A stretch of 64,000 bases of DNA from Streptomyces sp. WAC08241 (GCA_007858575.1 CP042279.1:7123774-7187773); one strand, 5' to 3'. Positions 19,535-29,675 are shown, numbered from the stretch's first letter. The notes: generated by a model not told the origin, from the letters alone. Made by a program: numbers and translations.

Positions 19535-20200
19535 ATGAACACGACCGCCACTGACATCGACGTCCTGCGGGTCTTCTGTGCGGGCGACGGCCGGTACGGC
19601 AACCCCTCGGAGTCGTACGGGACGCCCGTACCCACCCCGACGAGTCCTCGCGGCAGGCGCTCGCCAAGGAGCTCGGCTTCAGCGAGACGGTGTTCGTGGA
19701 CGACCCGGAGCGCGGGCTCGTCGACATCTACACGCCCGGTCTGCGGCTGCCCTTCGCCGGGCACCCGCTCGTCGGCGCGGCCTGGCTGCTCGACCTGGAG
19801 GTCGTCCACCCGCCCGCGGGCGAGGTGTGGGTGCGCGGCGACGGGGAGTTCACCTGGATCGAGGCGCGCGCCGAATGGGCCCCGCCCGCACCCTGCGCCG
19901 GTACGCCTCCGCCGCCGAGGTGGAGGCCCTGGAGGTCCCGGAGCCCGGCGATTGGATCTACGCCTGGGCCTGGGAGGAGGAGGCCGCGGGCCGGGTCAGG
20001 GCGCGGGCCTTCCCGGGGCGCGGCGACGGCATCGACGAGGACGAGGCGACCGGCGCGGCGGCGCTGCTCCTCACGGCGGAGCTGGGACGGGCCCTGAACA
20101 TCACGCAGGGCCGGGGTCGCAGTTGCTCACCGCCCCCGGCCCCGACGGCATCGTGGAACTCGGCGGACGCGTCCGCCTGGAGGGCACGCTCACGCGCTGA
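19535..20200 (+). CDS. PhzF-like isomerase family protein (frameshifted)
   Basis: A ~220-residue protein of the PhzF/diaminopimelate-epimerase fold. It starts 'DIDVLRVFCAGDGRYGNPLG', and 'LGFSETVFVDDPERGLVDIYTPGLRLPFAGHPLVGAAWLL' is the family core (the F.GHP.(V/L)G motif). The C-terminal half has 'DEATGAAALLLTAELGRALNITQGRGSQL', the matching motif of the second domain. It is shorter than typical PhzF (~280). Frameshifts lie near 19615, 19885 and 20115. It sits between the heme-capture genes and the heme oxygenase; whether it contributes to heme use or is unrelated is unknown, and the substrate cannot be predicted. Confidence 0.8.
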   Translation: MNTTATDIDVLRVFCAGDGRYGNPSESYGTPVPTPTSPRGRRSPRSSASARRCSWTTRSAGSSTSTRPVCGCPSPGTRSSARPGCSTWRSSTRPRARCGCAATGSSPGSRRAPNGPRPHPAPVRLRRRGGGPGGPGARRLDLRLGLGGGGRGPGQGAGLPGARRRHRRGRGDRRGGAAPHGGAGTGPEHHAGPGSQLLTAPGPDGIVELGGRVRLEGTLTR

Positions 20201-20224
20201 CCCCTCCCGTACGGTCCGGAGGCC

Positions 20225-20872
20225 TCACGCGCTCAGCGGAAACTCGCTCCCGAGCTGGTGGAAGACCGCGCTGTTGAAGGCGAAGGCGCGCTTGCACTCG
20301 TCGACGATCCGCTGCTTCTCCAGGTCGTCGGCGTTCACCCCGTCGAGCAGCTCGGTACGCCCGCTTGAACGCGGCCGGGTTGGAGATCCCCTCGAAGACG
20401 TAGAAGCGGACGCCGTCGCCCTTGCGCGCGAAGCCCCAGGTGCGCTCCGCCTTGTCGCGGATGATCTGACCGCCCGACAGGTCGCCCAGGTAGCGCGTGT
20501 AGTGGTGCGCCACGTAGCCGGCGGGCCAGTCGCGGGCGCACGCGGCGACCCGCTCGGCGTAGACCGTGGTGGCCGGCAGCGGCGTGGCGGCGGCCTGCCA
20601 GCCGGGGCCCCGCAGATGGGTGAGGTCCTGCTCCAGGGCGGCCGTGCGGAACAGCTCGGGCTGTATGAACGGCCCGGCGACCGGGTCTCGCGCAGCGCCT
20701 CCGCGCCCTCCTCCAGGGCCCGGTAGACGAACCAGAGCTGCTCGGTGTAGCGCGCGTAGGCGTCGACCCCCAGGCGCCCGCCGAGGAGGTCACCCATGAA
20801 GGACGACGTCTCCGCTTCGGTGTGCTGCTCGTGCGAGGCCGTGCGGATGAGCGTCGAGAAGGGCGTGTCCAA
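20225..20872 (-). CDS. hmuO: Heme oxygenase, biliverdin-producing (frameshifted)
   Basis: Cytosolic heme oxygenase of ~215 residues that opens the heme ring to release iron, CO and biliverdin. The proximal His is in 'RTASHEQHTEAETSSFMGDLL' (residues ~10-30), and the distal-helix signature 'YLGDLSGGQIIRDKAE' is intact. Also seen are 'YARYTEQLWFVYRALEEG' and the C-terminal 'ECKRAFAFNSAVFHQLGSEF'. Frameshifts are near 20690 and 20355. The start is a TTG preceded by GGAGG at six bases; no ATG fits. An iron box lies just upstream at 20918-20936. It completes the heme pathway encoded by htaA and hmuTUV. Confidence 0.94.
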   Translation of the reverse strand: MDTPFSTLIRTASHEQHTEAETSSFMGDLLGGRLGVDAYARYTEQLWFVYRALEEGAEALRETRSPGRSYSPSCSARPPWSRTSPICGAPAGRPPPRRCRPPRSTPSGSPRAPATGPPATWRTTTRATWATCRAVRSSATRRSAPGASRARATASASTSSRGSPTRPRSSGRTELLDGVNADDLEKQRIVDECKRAFAFNSAVFHQLGSEFPLSA

Positions 20873-20917
20873 GGCGTGCCTCCGGGACCGATGGGACGGG
20901 AACCAGTGACGATCCTG

Positions 20918-20936
20918 CCAAGTTAGGCTTACCTAA
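20918..20936. promoter_or_regulatory. Iron box upstream of heme oxygenase gene
   Basis: The core TTAGGCTTACCTAA is at 20923-20936; the full 19-base window matches the DmdR/IdeR consensus at about 16 positions. It is 46 bases upstream of the heme oxygenase start, consistent with iron repression. Confidence 0.82.
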
Positions 20937-20997
20937 GTCAACTGGTTCCCGACGTCCTGTCGGTAAAAAGCTACCCACTTCCCGGGGCGCGGCAACG

Positions 20998-21851
20998 TCA
21001 GGGCAGCGTGAGGATCTCCGCCCCGGTCTCGGTCACGACGAGGGTGTGCTCGAACTGGGCCGTCCGCTTGCGGTCCTTGGTCACCACGGTCCAGCCGTCG
21101 TCCCACATGTCGTAGTCGTGGGTGCCGAGCGTCAGCATCGGCTCGATGGTGAAGGTCATGCCGGTCTTGATCTCGGTGGTGTGGTGCGGGGAGTCGTAGT
21201 GCGGCACGATCAGGCCGGAGTGGAAGGACGAGTTGATGCCGTGCCCGGTGAAGTCGCGCACGACCCCGTAGCCGAACCGCTTGGCGTACGACTCGATGAC
21301 CCGCCCGACGATGTTGATCCGGCGGCCCGGCTTCACCGCCTTGATCGCCCGGTTCAGGGCCTCCCGGGTCCGCTCCACGAGCAGCCGGGACTCCTCGTCG
21401 ACGTCGCCGCAGAGGTAGGTGGCGTTGTTGTCGCCGTGGACGCCGTTGATGTACGCGGTGACGTCCAGGTTCACGATGTCGCCGTCCCGCAGCACCGTGG
21501 AGTCCGGGATGCCGTGGCAGATGACCTCGTTGACCGAGGCGCACAGCGACTTGGGGAAGCCCCGGTAGCCGAGGGTGGAGGGTAGGCGCCGTGGTCGCAC
21601 ATGAACTCGTGCGCGACCCGGTCGAGCTCGTCGGTGGTGACGCCGGGGGCGATGTGCTTGGCGGCCTCCTCCATCGCCTGCGCGGCGATGCGGCCGGCGA
21701 TCCGCATCCGCTCGACGGTGTCGGAATCCTGCACCTCGGGCCCGGTGTACGGGGTCGGTGCGGGCTTCCCGACGTACTCGGGGCGGCGGATGGAACCCGG
21801 AACGGAGCGGTGGGGAGAGCTCCCCGGTACGAGAAGCGACTGGCCAGACAT
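20998..21851 (-). CDS. map: Methionine aminopeptidase, type I (frameshifted)
   Basis: Removes the N-terminal Met from nascent proteins; two-metal cytosolic enzyme of ~284 residues. The metal ligands are visible in order: Asp in 'GDIVNLDVTAYINGVHGDNNATYLCG', His in 'VRDFTGHGINSSFHSG', Glu in 'GMTFTIEPMLTLG' and Glu in 'RTAQFEHTLVVTETG'. The substrate-pocket His is in 'VNEVICHGIPD'. The N-terminal ~40 residues ('GKPAPTPYTGPEVQDSDTVERMRIAGRIAAQAM') are the longer actinobacterial type. One frameshift is near 21580. The ATG at 21851 is supported by the conserved 'MSGQSLL' actinobacterial start. Confidence 0.95.
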
Positions 21852-21910
21852 GCCAGCGAGTGTAACGACCGGGTCTGGGGCACCATGATCTTCGGAGGAA
21901 GGAGCCGACG

Positions 21911-22141
21911 ATGGCCCTGTTCAAGAAGCGCACGGCGGGCAAACCGGGCGAGTGGTACTACTGCCTGGAGCACAAGAAGGTCGAGGAGGGCCCCGAATGC
22001 CTCGAAGAACCGTTTCGGCCCGTACACCACCCGTGAGGAGGCCTCCCACGCCATGGAGACCGCCCGCGAGCGGAACCTGGAGTGGGAGACGGACCCGCGC
22101 TGGCACGACGCCGGGGGAAGAAGGACGAGAACCCCGAGTAG
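21911..22141 (+). CDS. Small conserved actinobacterial protein (~76 aa)
   Basis: A short hydrophilic protein: 'MALFKKRTAGKPGEWYYCLEH', then 'KVEEGPEC' and 'FGPYTTREEASHAMETARERN', ending near 'WETDPRWHDAG' and a DENPE tail. This matches a small conserved protein I recall from many streptomycetes, always next to the methionine aminopeptidase gene; its function is not known to me. The 'YYC..HK.VE.GP.C' pair of Cys residues could bind metal. One base is missing near 22001 and one appears misplaced near 22120; with both corrected the stop is TAG at 22139-22141. A GGAGGAAGGAG ribosome-binding site is 8-18 bases upstream. It is divergent from map. Confidence 0.75.
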
Positions 22142-22223
22142 CCCGTGTGACCCGCGGAGGCGGTACGGGAGCCCCGGGGCCGCTCCGGTGCTCCCGGGGC
22201 CGGCTCCGGGGCCCTGGGCCGCT

Positions 22224-23534
22224 CTAGGCTGTCCCGGCGGTCTCCTCGCGGGCCTTCTCGGCCGCCTCCTGCTGCGCCCTGCGCCGCAGCGAGTCCGGGT
22301 CGGTCGAGGAGTCGTACCGCAGGAGCTTCGGCAGCGTCAGGCAGAGCAGGCCCACCGAGGCCACAGGCCACGCCGCCCGTCCAGATCGCCGTCCGGGTGC
22401 CGGTCCAGCCCGCCGCCACGCCCGCCCGCACCTGGCCGAGCTGCGGGCCGACGCTGTAGGAGAGCACCTCGATGCCGGCGAGCCGGCCGCGCAGCTCCTC
22501 CGGGATCGTCTGGTTCCAGATGGTGGAGCGGCCCAGGCCGCTCAGCATGTCGCCGGCGCCCGCGAAGGCCAGGCAGAGCAGCACCAGCCAGACGTTCCCG
22601 AACCAGCCGGCCGCCGCGATCGCCAGGCCCCAGGCCGTCGCGCCCCGGCCACGAGCAGACCGTGCCGCCGCACCTTCGAGGTCCAGCCGCTGGTCAGGCC
22701 GAGCACCAGCGAGCCGACCGAGCCCGCCGCGTACATCAGGCCGAGCGACCAGTCCGCGTCCAGCTCGTCCGCGAGGAACGGAAGATCGTGTTCGGGAAGG
22801 CGAAGAACATCGCCGCCAGGTCGATCGCGTACGTGCCCAGCAGCACCGGCCGCGACCAGGCGTACCGGGCGCCCTCCGCGATGCCCGCAGCGAGGGCTTC
22901 TCCGCGTCGTGCGCGGGCGGCGCGGGGAGAGGCGCCGGCACATCAGGACCGAGACCGCGAAGCCGCAGACCGTCACCGCGTACGCGGCGCGTGCCCGCGA
23001 GCGCCACGACCAGGCCCGCGATCGAGGGGCCCGCGATGGCGCCCATCTGCCAGCGCAGCGAGTTCAGCGCGGCCGCCGCCGTCTGGTGCTCGTGCGGCAC
23101 GATCCGGGCGAAGAGCGAGTCGAGCGCGGCCGCTGGAGCCCGCGAGCGCGGAGACGCCGGCCGCGACCACGTACAGCGGCCAGAGCATCGGCTCCGGCAG
23201 CAGCGCGTTGACCAGCAGGACCGCGGCAGCGTGCCGAGGCCCGCCTCGGTCCACAGGATCACCCGCCGCCGGTCGACCGCGTCGGCGAGCGCCCCGCCGT
23301 ACAGGCCGAACACCACCAGCGGCACCAGCTCGACCGCGCCCATCGCCCCGACCGCGAGCGGCGAGTTCGTCAGCTCCTTGATCTGGAGCGGCAGGGCGAT
23401 CATCGCCATCGCGCTGCTGAAGAACGTCACGAGCCCCTGCACCCACAGGAGCCGGAAGTCACGGGAGGCGCGCCAGGGCGCCAGATCGGGCAGGAGGGCG
23501 GAGAGCTTCGAGCGCGGGGGACACGAGGGGTCAT
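22224..23534 (-). CDS. MFS transporter, DHA3/EntS-like (frameshifted)
   Basis: A 12-helix exporter of ~435 residues. The start, 'LSALLPDLAPWRASRDFRLLWVQGLVTFFSSAMAMIALPLQIKELTNSPLAVGAMGAVELVPLVVFGLYGGALADAVDRRRVILWTE'-type sequence, is the pattern of the EntS/multidrug DHA3 subfamily, with motif A as 'GGALADAVDRRRV'. 'LFARIVPHEHQTAAAALNSLRWQMGAIAGPSIAG' is a second family landmark. At least six frameshifts occur (near 22360, 22650, 22780, 22890, 23135 and 23225). EntS-like members export siderophores, which would suit the iron genes nearby, but that link is inference. The ATG at 23534 gives the shortest sensible leader. Confidence 0.85.
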
Positions 23535-23595
23535 GTTCCGTCCGAAAGGTGCAGAAGGCAACCTGATTATCGGTGAGCACCACCGGAGACCCGGA

Positions 23596-23805
23596 CGGGA
23601 CCTCGCCGGCGCTTCGGTGAGAGGCCGGATGCGGGTCCTGCGGGTGCTTCGGTGGCGGCCTGGATGCGGGTCCTGCGGGTGCTTCGGTGGCGGCCTGGGT
23701 GCGGGTCCTGCGGGTGCTTCGGTGACGGCCTGCTTGCGGGTCCTGCGGGTGCTTCGGTGACGGACCGTGCGCAGGTCCTGCCGGCGCTTCGTCGACCGGC
23801 CGGGC
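23596..23805 (+). repeat. 35-bp tandem repeat, six units
   Basis: Three near-identical units start at 23631, 23666 and 23701, a slightly diverged one at 23736, and degenerate flanking units at 23596 and 23771; the period is exactly 35. Each begins close to GCGGGTCCTGCGGGTGCTTC. The array starts eight bases beyond the stop of the minus-strand gene at 23813 and runs towards the MFS promoter. A period not divisible by three argues against coding use. Confidence 0.92.
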
Positions 23806-23812
23806 GCGGGCC

Positions 23813-24397
23813 CTACCAGCGCTTCGGCGGCGGGGCCGTCAGGCGGTCCGCGAGGGTCGAGAGCCGGTCCCGGAAGCGCCGGTTCCCGCGCGGCGACGGC
23901 AGGCTGTTCTCCCCGGCCGCCGCGCTCACCAGGTGCTGGACCGTGTCCAGGTCCACCCCGCCCCCTCCGTCACCGCAGGCGCCTCGTGCGCGAGCCCCCA
24001 CCGGGTCGTCCCCGCCGAGCGCGAGGACCGTCGCCCCCGCCCGCCGGGCGTCGTGCACCCGCTGGAGCAGCCCGCCTCCGGCCGCTCCGGCGCCACCACC
24101 AACAGGGTCGCCCCCGCCCCGCCGCCTCGAGCCTGCCCAGGCCCACCGCCAGGGTGGTCGCCCGGCCGCACCCGGTGCCGCACCAGCGTCGGCGCCAGCT
24201 CCGGCAGCCCCGACCAGGTGGACTCGTCGACCAGGTGCGCCGCCAGGTGCCAGGGCTCGTACTCCTCCGTGCCCACCAGGAGCAGCCCGCCCGTGCGGGA
24301 CCACCGAGCCCGCAGCGCCCCGCGAACCGGCGGGCCGCCCCGGCCACTCCGTCCCGGCGAGCACTTCCCGCAGCAACGCGACCCGTACGGCATCCAT
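23813..24397 (-). CDS. Conserved hypothetical protein (frameshifted)
   Basis: About 195 residues reading through several frames: 'MDAVRVALLREVLAGTEWPG', then 'GLLLVGTEEYEPWHLAAHLVDESTWSGLPELAPTLVRH', 'TLLVVAPERPEAGLLQRVHDARRAGATVLALGGDDP' and 'VDLDTVQHLVSAAAGENSLPSPRGNRRFRDRLSTLADRLT'. The central part alternates hydrophobic strands and helices like a Rossmann or SIS-type fold, but I recognise no catalytic motif. I believe it belongs to an actinobacterial family found next to the F420-dependent oxidoreductase gene that lies divergent here at 24501. Frameshifts fall near 23965, 24070, 24120 and 24310. Confidence 0.65.
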   Translation of the reverse strand: MDAVRVALLREVLAGTEWPGRPAGSRGAAGSVVPHGRAAPGGHGGVRALAPGGAPGRRVHLVGAAGAGADAGAAPGAAGRPPWRWAWAGSRRRGGGDPVGGGAGAAGGGLLQRVHDARRAGATVLALGGDDPVGARARGACGDGGGGVDLDTVQHLVSAAAGENSLPSPRGNRRFRDRLSTLADRLTAPPPKRW

Positions 24398-24500
24398 GCG
24401 GACGCATCATGGACGACGCCGGGCCGCGCGCGGCCGAATGCAGTGGATCACTCGTGCAGGGGAGGCCCCGGCGGTCCGACCGGTCGGTAATGTCGGGGTC

Positions 24501-25215
24501 ATGACTTCCTCCAGCGCACCCCAGGACCCCGCCGCCCCCGCGGCCAAGGCCCCAAGGACCCGTGGGACCTCCCGGACGTCTCCGGGCTCGTCGTCGGCGT
24601 CCTCGGCGGCACCGGCGAGCAGGGCCGGGGCCTCGCCTACCGGTTCGCCCGGGCCGGACAGAAGGTGATCATCGGCTCCCGCGCCGCCGACCGCGCCGGG
24701 ACGCGGCCGCGGAGCTCGGCCACGGCGTCGAGGGCGCCGACAACGCCGAGACCGCCCGCCGCAGCGACGTCGTGATCGTCGCCGTGCCGTGGGACGGCCA
24801 CGCCAAGACGCTGGAGTCGCTGCGCGAGGGCTGGCCGGCAAGCTCGTCGTGGACTGCGTCAACCCGCTCGGCTTCGACAAGAAGGGCGCCTACGCCCTCA
24901 AGCCCGGGGAGGGCTCCGCCGCCGAGCAGGCCGCCGCGCTCCTCCCGGACTCCCGGGTCACCGCCGCCTTCCACCACCTCTCCGCCGTCCTCCTCCAGGA
25001 CGCCTCCCTGGACGAGATCGACACCGACGTGATGGTCCTCGGCGAGGAGCGCGCCGACGTGGAGGTCGTCCAGCTCGTCGGCCGCATCGCCGGCATGCGG
25101 CGTCTTCGCCGGCCGGCTGCGCAGCGCCCACCAGGTCGAGTCGCTCGTCGCCAACCTGATCTCGGTCAGCCGCCGCTACAAGGCCCACGCGGGCCTCCGG
25201 GTCACCGACATCTGA
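24501..25215 (+). CDS. fno: NADPH-dependent F420 reductase (F420:NADPH oxidoreductase, frameshifted)
   Basis: Transfers hydride between NADPH and coenzyme F420 in the cytosol; ~238 residues. The NADP-binding N-terminus is 'LVVGVLGGTGEQGRGLAYRFARAGQKVIIGSRAADRA', followed by 'NAETARRSDVVIVAVPWDGHAKTLESL' and 'LVVDCVNPLGFDKKGAYAL'. 'VTAAFHHLSAVLLQD' is the F420-side motif, and the C-terminus ends 'SLVANLISVSRRYKAHAGLRVTDI'. Frameshifts are near 24550, 24700, 24830 and 25095. The actinobacterial copy has an extended Ala/Pro N-terminus, as here. Also called npdG. Confidence 0.93.
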
Positions 25216-25318
25216 GGACGCCCGGGCCGGGGAGGCGAGCCGGAGAACAGGCGCTTCCGGGCATGGGGACACTGGACGGGCACCGAGACCCATCCGCACC
25301 GGACAGGAGCCGACCCCC

Positions 25319-25504
25319 ATGCCCCGCCTCGCCCTCTACGCCCTCGTGGTCTGCGCCCTGGCCGCCGCCGCGTGCGTCGTCTCCTTCGTCCAGGGCAGCT
25401 TCCTCGGCATCGTCTGGGTCCTCCTGGCCGGCCTCTCCTCCAACATGGCCTGGTACTACCTCCGCCGCGCCAAGGCCGAGAAGGCCGCCGCCGCCCAGGT
25501 CTGA
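25319..25504 (+). CDS. Small two-helix membrane protein (61 aa)
   Basis: 'LALYALVVCALAAAACVVSFV' and 'FLGIVWVLLAGLSSNMAWYYL' are two transmembrane helices joined by a short QGS turn, ended by a basic tail 'RRAKAEKAAAAQV'. It is uninterrupted and starts with ATG. I recognise only a general small-membrane-protein pattern. It converges with the M50 protease gene, whose 3' end comes within about 30 bases. Confidence 0.75.
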   Translation: MPRLALYALVVCALAAAACVVSFVQGSFLGIVWVLLAGLSSNMAWYYLRRAKAEKAAAAQV

Positions 25505-25535
25505 GCCGCCCAGGTCTGAGCCGCCCGGGGCGGGC

Positions 25536-26328
25536 TCAGACCCGCAGAACTCCGGGGTCCCCTCCCAGAACCGGAAGAGCTCCGAGCCGCAGTACCGGCT
25601 CTGCTCCGGCACGCCCAGGGCCCGCATGAGCGCGTCGATCGCGTCGAAGAAGGCGCCGTTGACCGCCGGGACGAACAGCAGCGCGATCACGACGAAGAAG
25701 CCGTACGGCGCGTACGGCTCGATCCGCCGCTTCACCCCGTACGACAGCCAGGGCTCCACCACCCCGTACCCGTCGAGCCCCGGGACCGGCAGCATGTTCA
25801 GGAGCGCCGCCGTCACCTGGAGGAACGCCAGGAACGCGAGCGCGTACCGGAAGGCCGGCGGCACACCGTCCAGCGCGTCCAGCCAGAACGGGGCCGTGCA
25901 CACGAGCGCGAAGAGGACGTTCGTCAGCGGGCCCGCCGCCGAGACCAGGCTGTGCTTCCAGCGGCCCTCGATCCGCCCCGCTCGATGAAGACCGCGCCGC
26001 CCGGCAGACCGATCCCGCCCATGATCACGAAGAGCACCGGGAGCACGATGCTCAGCGCCGCGTGCGTGTACTTCAGCGGGTTCAGGGTCAGATAGCCCTT
26101 CGCGCCCACCGTGACGTCCCCGCCGTGCAGGGCCGTCCGGGCGTGCGCGTACTCGTGCAGGCAGAGCGACACCACCCACGCCGAGGTCACGAAGAGGAAG
26201 ACCGCGAGACCGGGCAGGGCGGCGAAGTCCGTCCACACCGCCCAGCCGGTGACGGCCATGACGGCGAGGATCGCCAGGAAGACAGGACTGATCCGCCGCT
26301 CGCGGCTCCGGGCGGTGGCCGTGGTCAT
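25536..26328 (-). CDS. Site-2 protease family (M50) membrane metalloprotease (frameshifted)
   Basis: An intramembrane or membrane-bound zinc metalloprotease of ~260 residues. The zinc motif HExxH is in 'VVSLCLHEYAHARTALHGG' (residue ~63), and the third ligand region is 'LLNMLPVPGLDGYGVVEPWL' (NxxPxxxLDG). Other helices are 'LSIVLPVLFVIMGGIGLPGGAVF' and 'GFFVVIALLFVPAVNGAFF'. One frameshift is near 25975. Its C-terminus is uncertain: one frame ends at 25536 ('GDPGVLRV'), while another stays open much further. The ATG at 26328 is chosen because the hydrophobic domain begins 13 residues later. Substrate unknown. Confidence 0.88.
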
Positions 26329-26424
26329 CACGGAGGCTCCCAGGGGGGACGGGGAAGGCTGGTGTGCGGGGAACGTACCGGGACCGGGTCCGGTTCCGGG
26401 CCGGGGCTCACGGAGAATGGGGCC

Positions 26425-29400
26425 GTGCGCTATTCCGTCCTCGGTCCCACCCTCGTCCACGCGTCCGACGGCACCGACGTGGCCGTCGGCGGCCCCGGGT
26501 GCGGGCGCTGCTCACCGTCCTCGCCCTGCGGGCCGGCCGGCCCGTGCCCGTACGGGAGCTGGTGGACGAGGTCTGGTACGGCGACGAGCCGCCCGCCGAC
26601 GCGGTCGCCGCGCTCCAGGCCCTGGTCGGGCGGCTGCGCGGGGCCCTGGGCCGGGACCGGGTGGCCTCCACCGGGGCGGCTACCGGCTCGACGCCCGCCC
26701 CGGGGACGTGGACGCCCGCCGCTTCGAGCGGCTCGCCGCCGACAGGGCCGCCGCCCTGACCGCCGGGGACGCCGGGCGGGCCGCCGCCCTGCTCGACGAA
26801 GCCCTCGGGCTCTGGCGCGGCCCCGCCCTCGCCGACCTGCCGGACCGGGCCGCCGAGGCCGCCCGCTGGGAGGCCCGCCGCCTCGACGCCCGCCGCGCCC
26901 GGCTCGACGCCGCCCTGGCCCTCGGCGACGCGCCCGCCGCCCTCCCGAGCTGACCGCCCTCTGCGCGGCCCACCCGCTGGACGAGCCTCCAGGCCCTGCG
27001 CATCCGCGCCCTGCGCGACACGGGCCGGACGGCCGAGGCGCTCGCCGCGTACGTCCGCCGCGCCCTGGCCGACCGTCTCGGCGCGGACCCGTCCCCGGCC
27101 CTGCGCGCCTCCTCCGCCGCACTGCTCGCCGGGGAGACGGCGCCGGCGCAGCCCGCGCCCGCTCCCGCCCCGTCCGGGGGAACCTGCGCGCGCGGCTCAC
27201 CAGCTTCGTCGGCCGCGACGGGGAGATCGCCGCGCTCCGGGAGGACCTGCGGGCGGCCCGGCTCGTCACCCTGCTCGGGCCCGGCGGCGCCGGGAAGACC
27301 CGTCTCGCAGGAGGCCGCCGAGCGCGGCGCCGAGGCCTGGCCGGACGGCGCCTGGGTCGCCGAACTCGCCCCGTCACCTCCCCGGAGGCCGTGCCCGGGC
27401 CGTCCTCGCGGCCGTCGGCGCCCGCGAGACCGTCCTGCGCGGCGCGGGGCCGAGGCTGCGGGCCGGGAACGACCCCTCGCCCGGCTCGTCGAGCACTGCG
27501 CCGGACGCCGGATGCTCCTCCTCCTGGACAACTGCGAGCACGTGGTCGGCGCCGCCGCCGAGCTGGCCGAGGCCCTCCTGGCCCGCTGTCCGGGGCTGCG
27601 GATCCTGGCGACGAGTCGGGAGCCGTTGGGGGTGCCGGGGGAGGTGGTGCGGCCGTTGGGTCCGTTGCCGGTGGGGATGGCGTTGCGGTTGCTGGGGAGC
27701 GGGGGGCGGCGGCGCGGCCGGGGTTCGTGGTGGGGAGGACCGGGAGGCGGCGGAGGAGGTGTGTCGTCGGCTGGACGGGTTGCCGTTGGCGATCGAGTTG
27801 GCGGCGGCGCGGTTGCGGATGTTGTCGGTGCGGCAGATCGCGGAGCGTCTTGACGATCGTTTCCGGTTGTTGACGGCGGGGCGCGGACGGTGTTGCCGCG
27901 TCAGCAGACGTTGCGGGCGGTGGTGGACTGGTCGTGGGATCTGCTGGAGGGTGCGGAGCGGTGGTGTTGCGGCGGCTTGCGGTGTTCACGGGCGGGTGTG
28001 ATCTGGCGGCGGCCGGGCGGTGTGCGGGGTGCGGAGGCCGGGGACGTGCTGGATGTCCTCGGGGCGTTGGTGGACAAGTCGCTGGTGGTGGCGTCGCCGG
28101 GTGGGGCGGATGCGTTACCGGCTGCTTGAGACGGTGGCGGAGTACGCGCGGGAGCGGTTGGTGGAGGCGGGGGCGGGCGGGGGTGGAGCGGCGGCATCTG
28201 ACGTACTACCGGGAGCTGGCCCGGTGTACGGATCCGGAGCTGCGCGGGCCGGGGCGGGTCGCCGCCATCGCCCGCTTCGAGACCGAGTACGGCAACCTCC
28301 GCACCGCCCTGCGCCGGGCCGTCGACGCCCGCGACGAGGACGAGGCCCTCGTCCTCGTCCACTCCCTGCTCTGGTACTGGCAGATGCGCGACCTGCGCAC
28401 CGACGCCCTGCACTGGGCCCGGGCCGCCGCGGCCCTCGGCCCCGACCCGTTCGCGCCGCCCGCCGCCCTGTCGTCCCCCTGCAGGCCGTGCACGCCGCCC
28501 CGCCGCCGCTCTCCGAGGAACAGCGCTGGGAGGCCCGGCGCGGGGTGCGGCTGGTCGAACTGATCAGCATGAGCCCGACACGGCCGCTGGACCACCCCGA
28601 GGGCGTGCGGCGGCTGCGCGAGATGACCGCCGCCCACGACCCCGGCCTGCCCCAGTCCTGCCGGCTTCCCGGCGCCTTCGCCTTCTTCGCGCTCCTCCTC
28701 ATCGGGGAGGCCGACCGGCTCGTCGACGTGCTCGACGTCACCGTCGACGCCTGCCGCCGGTACGGCTACGACTGGGACCTCGCCAACGTCCTCCAACTGC
28801 GCGCCAGCCTGCTCGCCAACCGGGGCGACCGGGCGGCCCAGGCGATCGACGACGCCGACGAGAGCCTGGAGGTCTTCGTCCGGTTCGGCGACGCCTGGGG
28901 CGCGGCCGAGGCGCTCTCCTCCCGCGCGGAGGCCAGGAGCAGCTGCTCCTGTTCGAGAGGCCGCCGAGGACTTCACCGCCGCCATCGGCCACGCCGAACG
29001 GATCGGCGCCCAGGCGCAGGTGCTGCTCCTGCGGGCCCGGTACGCCGGCACGCTCGTCGAGGCCGGGCGGCCCGACGAGGGCGAGGCGATCCTGCGCGAG
29101 ATCCTGGCCGACGACCACGGCCTGGGCCACGAACCCGCGCGGGCGCCCGCATGTTCCTCGGGGTGGCGCTCGGCCGCGCGGGACGCACCGACGAGGCCCG
29201 CGAGCACCTCCACGCGCTCCTCGGGGAGTTCGACTCGGACACCCTCGCCCTCTTCCAGGGCTTCACCCTCGGCGTCCTCGGCTGGCTGGACGTCCTGGAC
29301 GGGCGGTACGCCTCGGCGCTCGCCCTCGCGACGGAGGCGTACGAGAGCTCCCTGGGCCCGCTGTCCATGATGATCGGCCCGCAGATGCCGGCCATGCACC

Positions 29401-29675
29401 TGATCGTCGCCGCCTGGGCCCTGGCCGGACTCGGCGGACCGGAGGCGCGGACCGGCGCGGTGCTGCTCGGGGCCAGGGACGGCCTGCTCCCGCCGGGGCA
29501 CCTGCCGCCGCCGACCGAGCGGGAGCAGTGGGGTGGCCACCGAACTCGGCCGTTCCGTACTCGGCGACGCGGAGTTCGAGGCGGCACGCGCCGAGGGCGG
29601 CGGCCTCTCCTTCGAAAGGCCGCCGCCCTGCTCGGTCGCGCCGCCGACGCGATCAGAGAGCGCGCCGAGTCCTGA
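26425..29675 (+). CDS. BTAD/AfsR-type regulator with NB-ARC-like ATPase and TPR domains (frameshifted)
   Basis: A large (~1,080-residue) cytosolic regulator. Residues ~1-95 are an OmpR-like winged helix ('VRYSVLGPTLVHASDGTDVAVGGP', 'LALRAGRPVPVRELVDEVWYGDEPP'); ~95-245 a BTAD domain ('DARRFERLAADRAAALTAGD', 'LWRGPALADLP'). The ATPase has Walker A 'LLGPGGAGKTRL' (~285), Walker B 'MLLLLDNCEHVVG' (~364), 'RILATSREPLGVPGEVV' and the GLPLAIELAAARL motif (~450). The C-terminal ~480 residues are TPR-like helices. At least ten frameshifts interrupt it. Bases ~27590-28200 show an abrupt shift to G-rich codon choice, as often seen in this gene class. It faces the divergently placed exporter genes downstream, a possible target. 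Confidence 0.88.

Noticed and set aside
23596..23805. CRISPR array
   Set aside because: Units are directly abutting with no unique spacers, and no cas gene is present; it is a simple tandem repeat.
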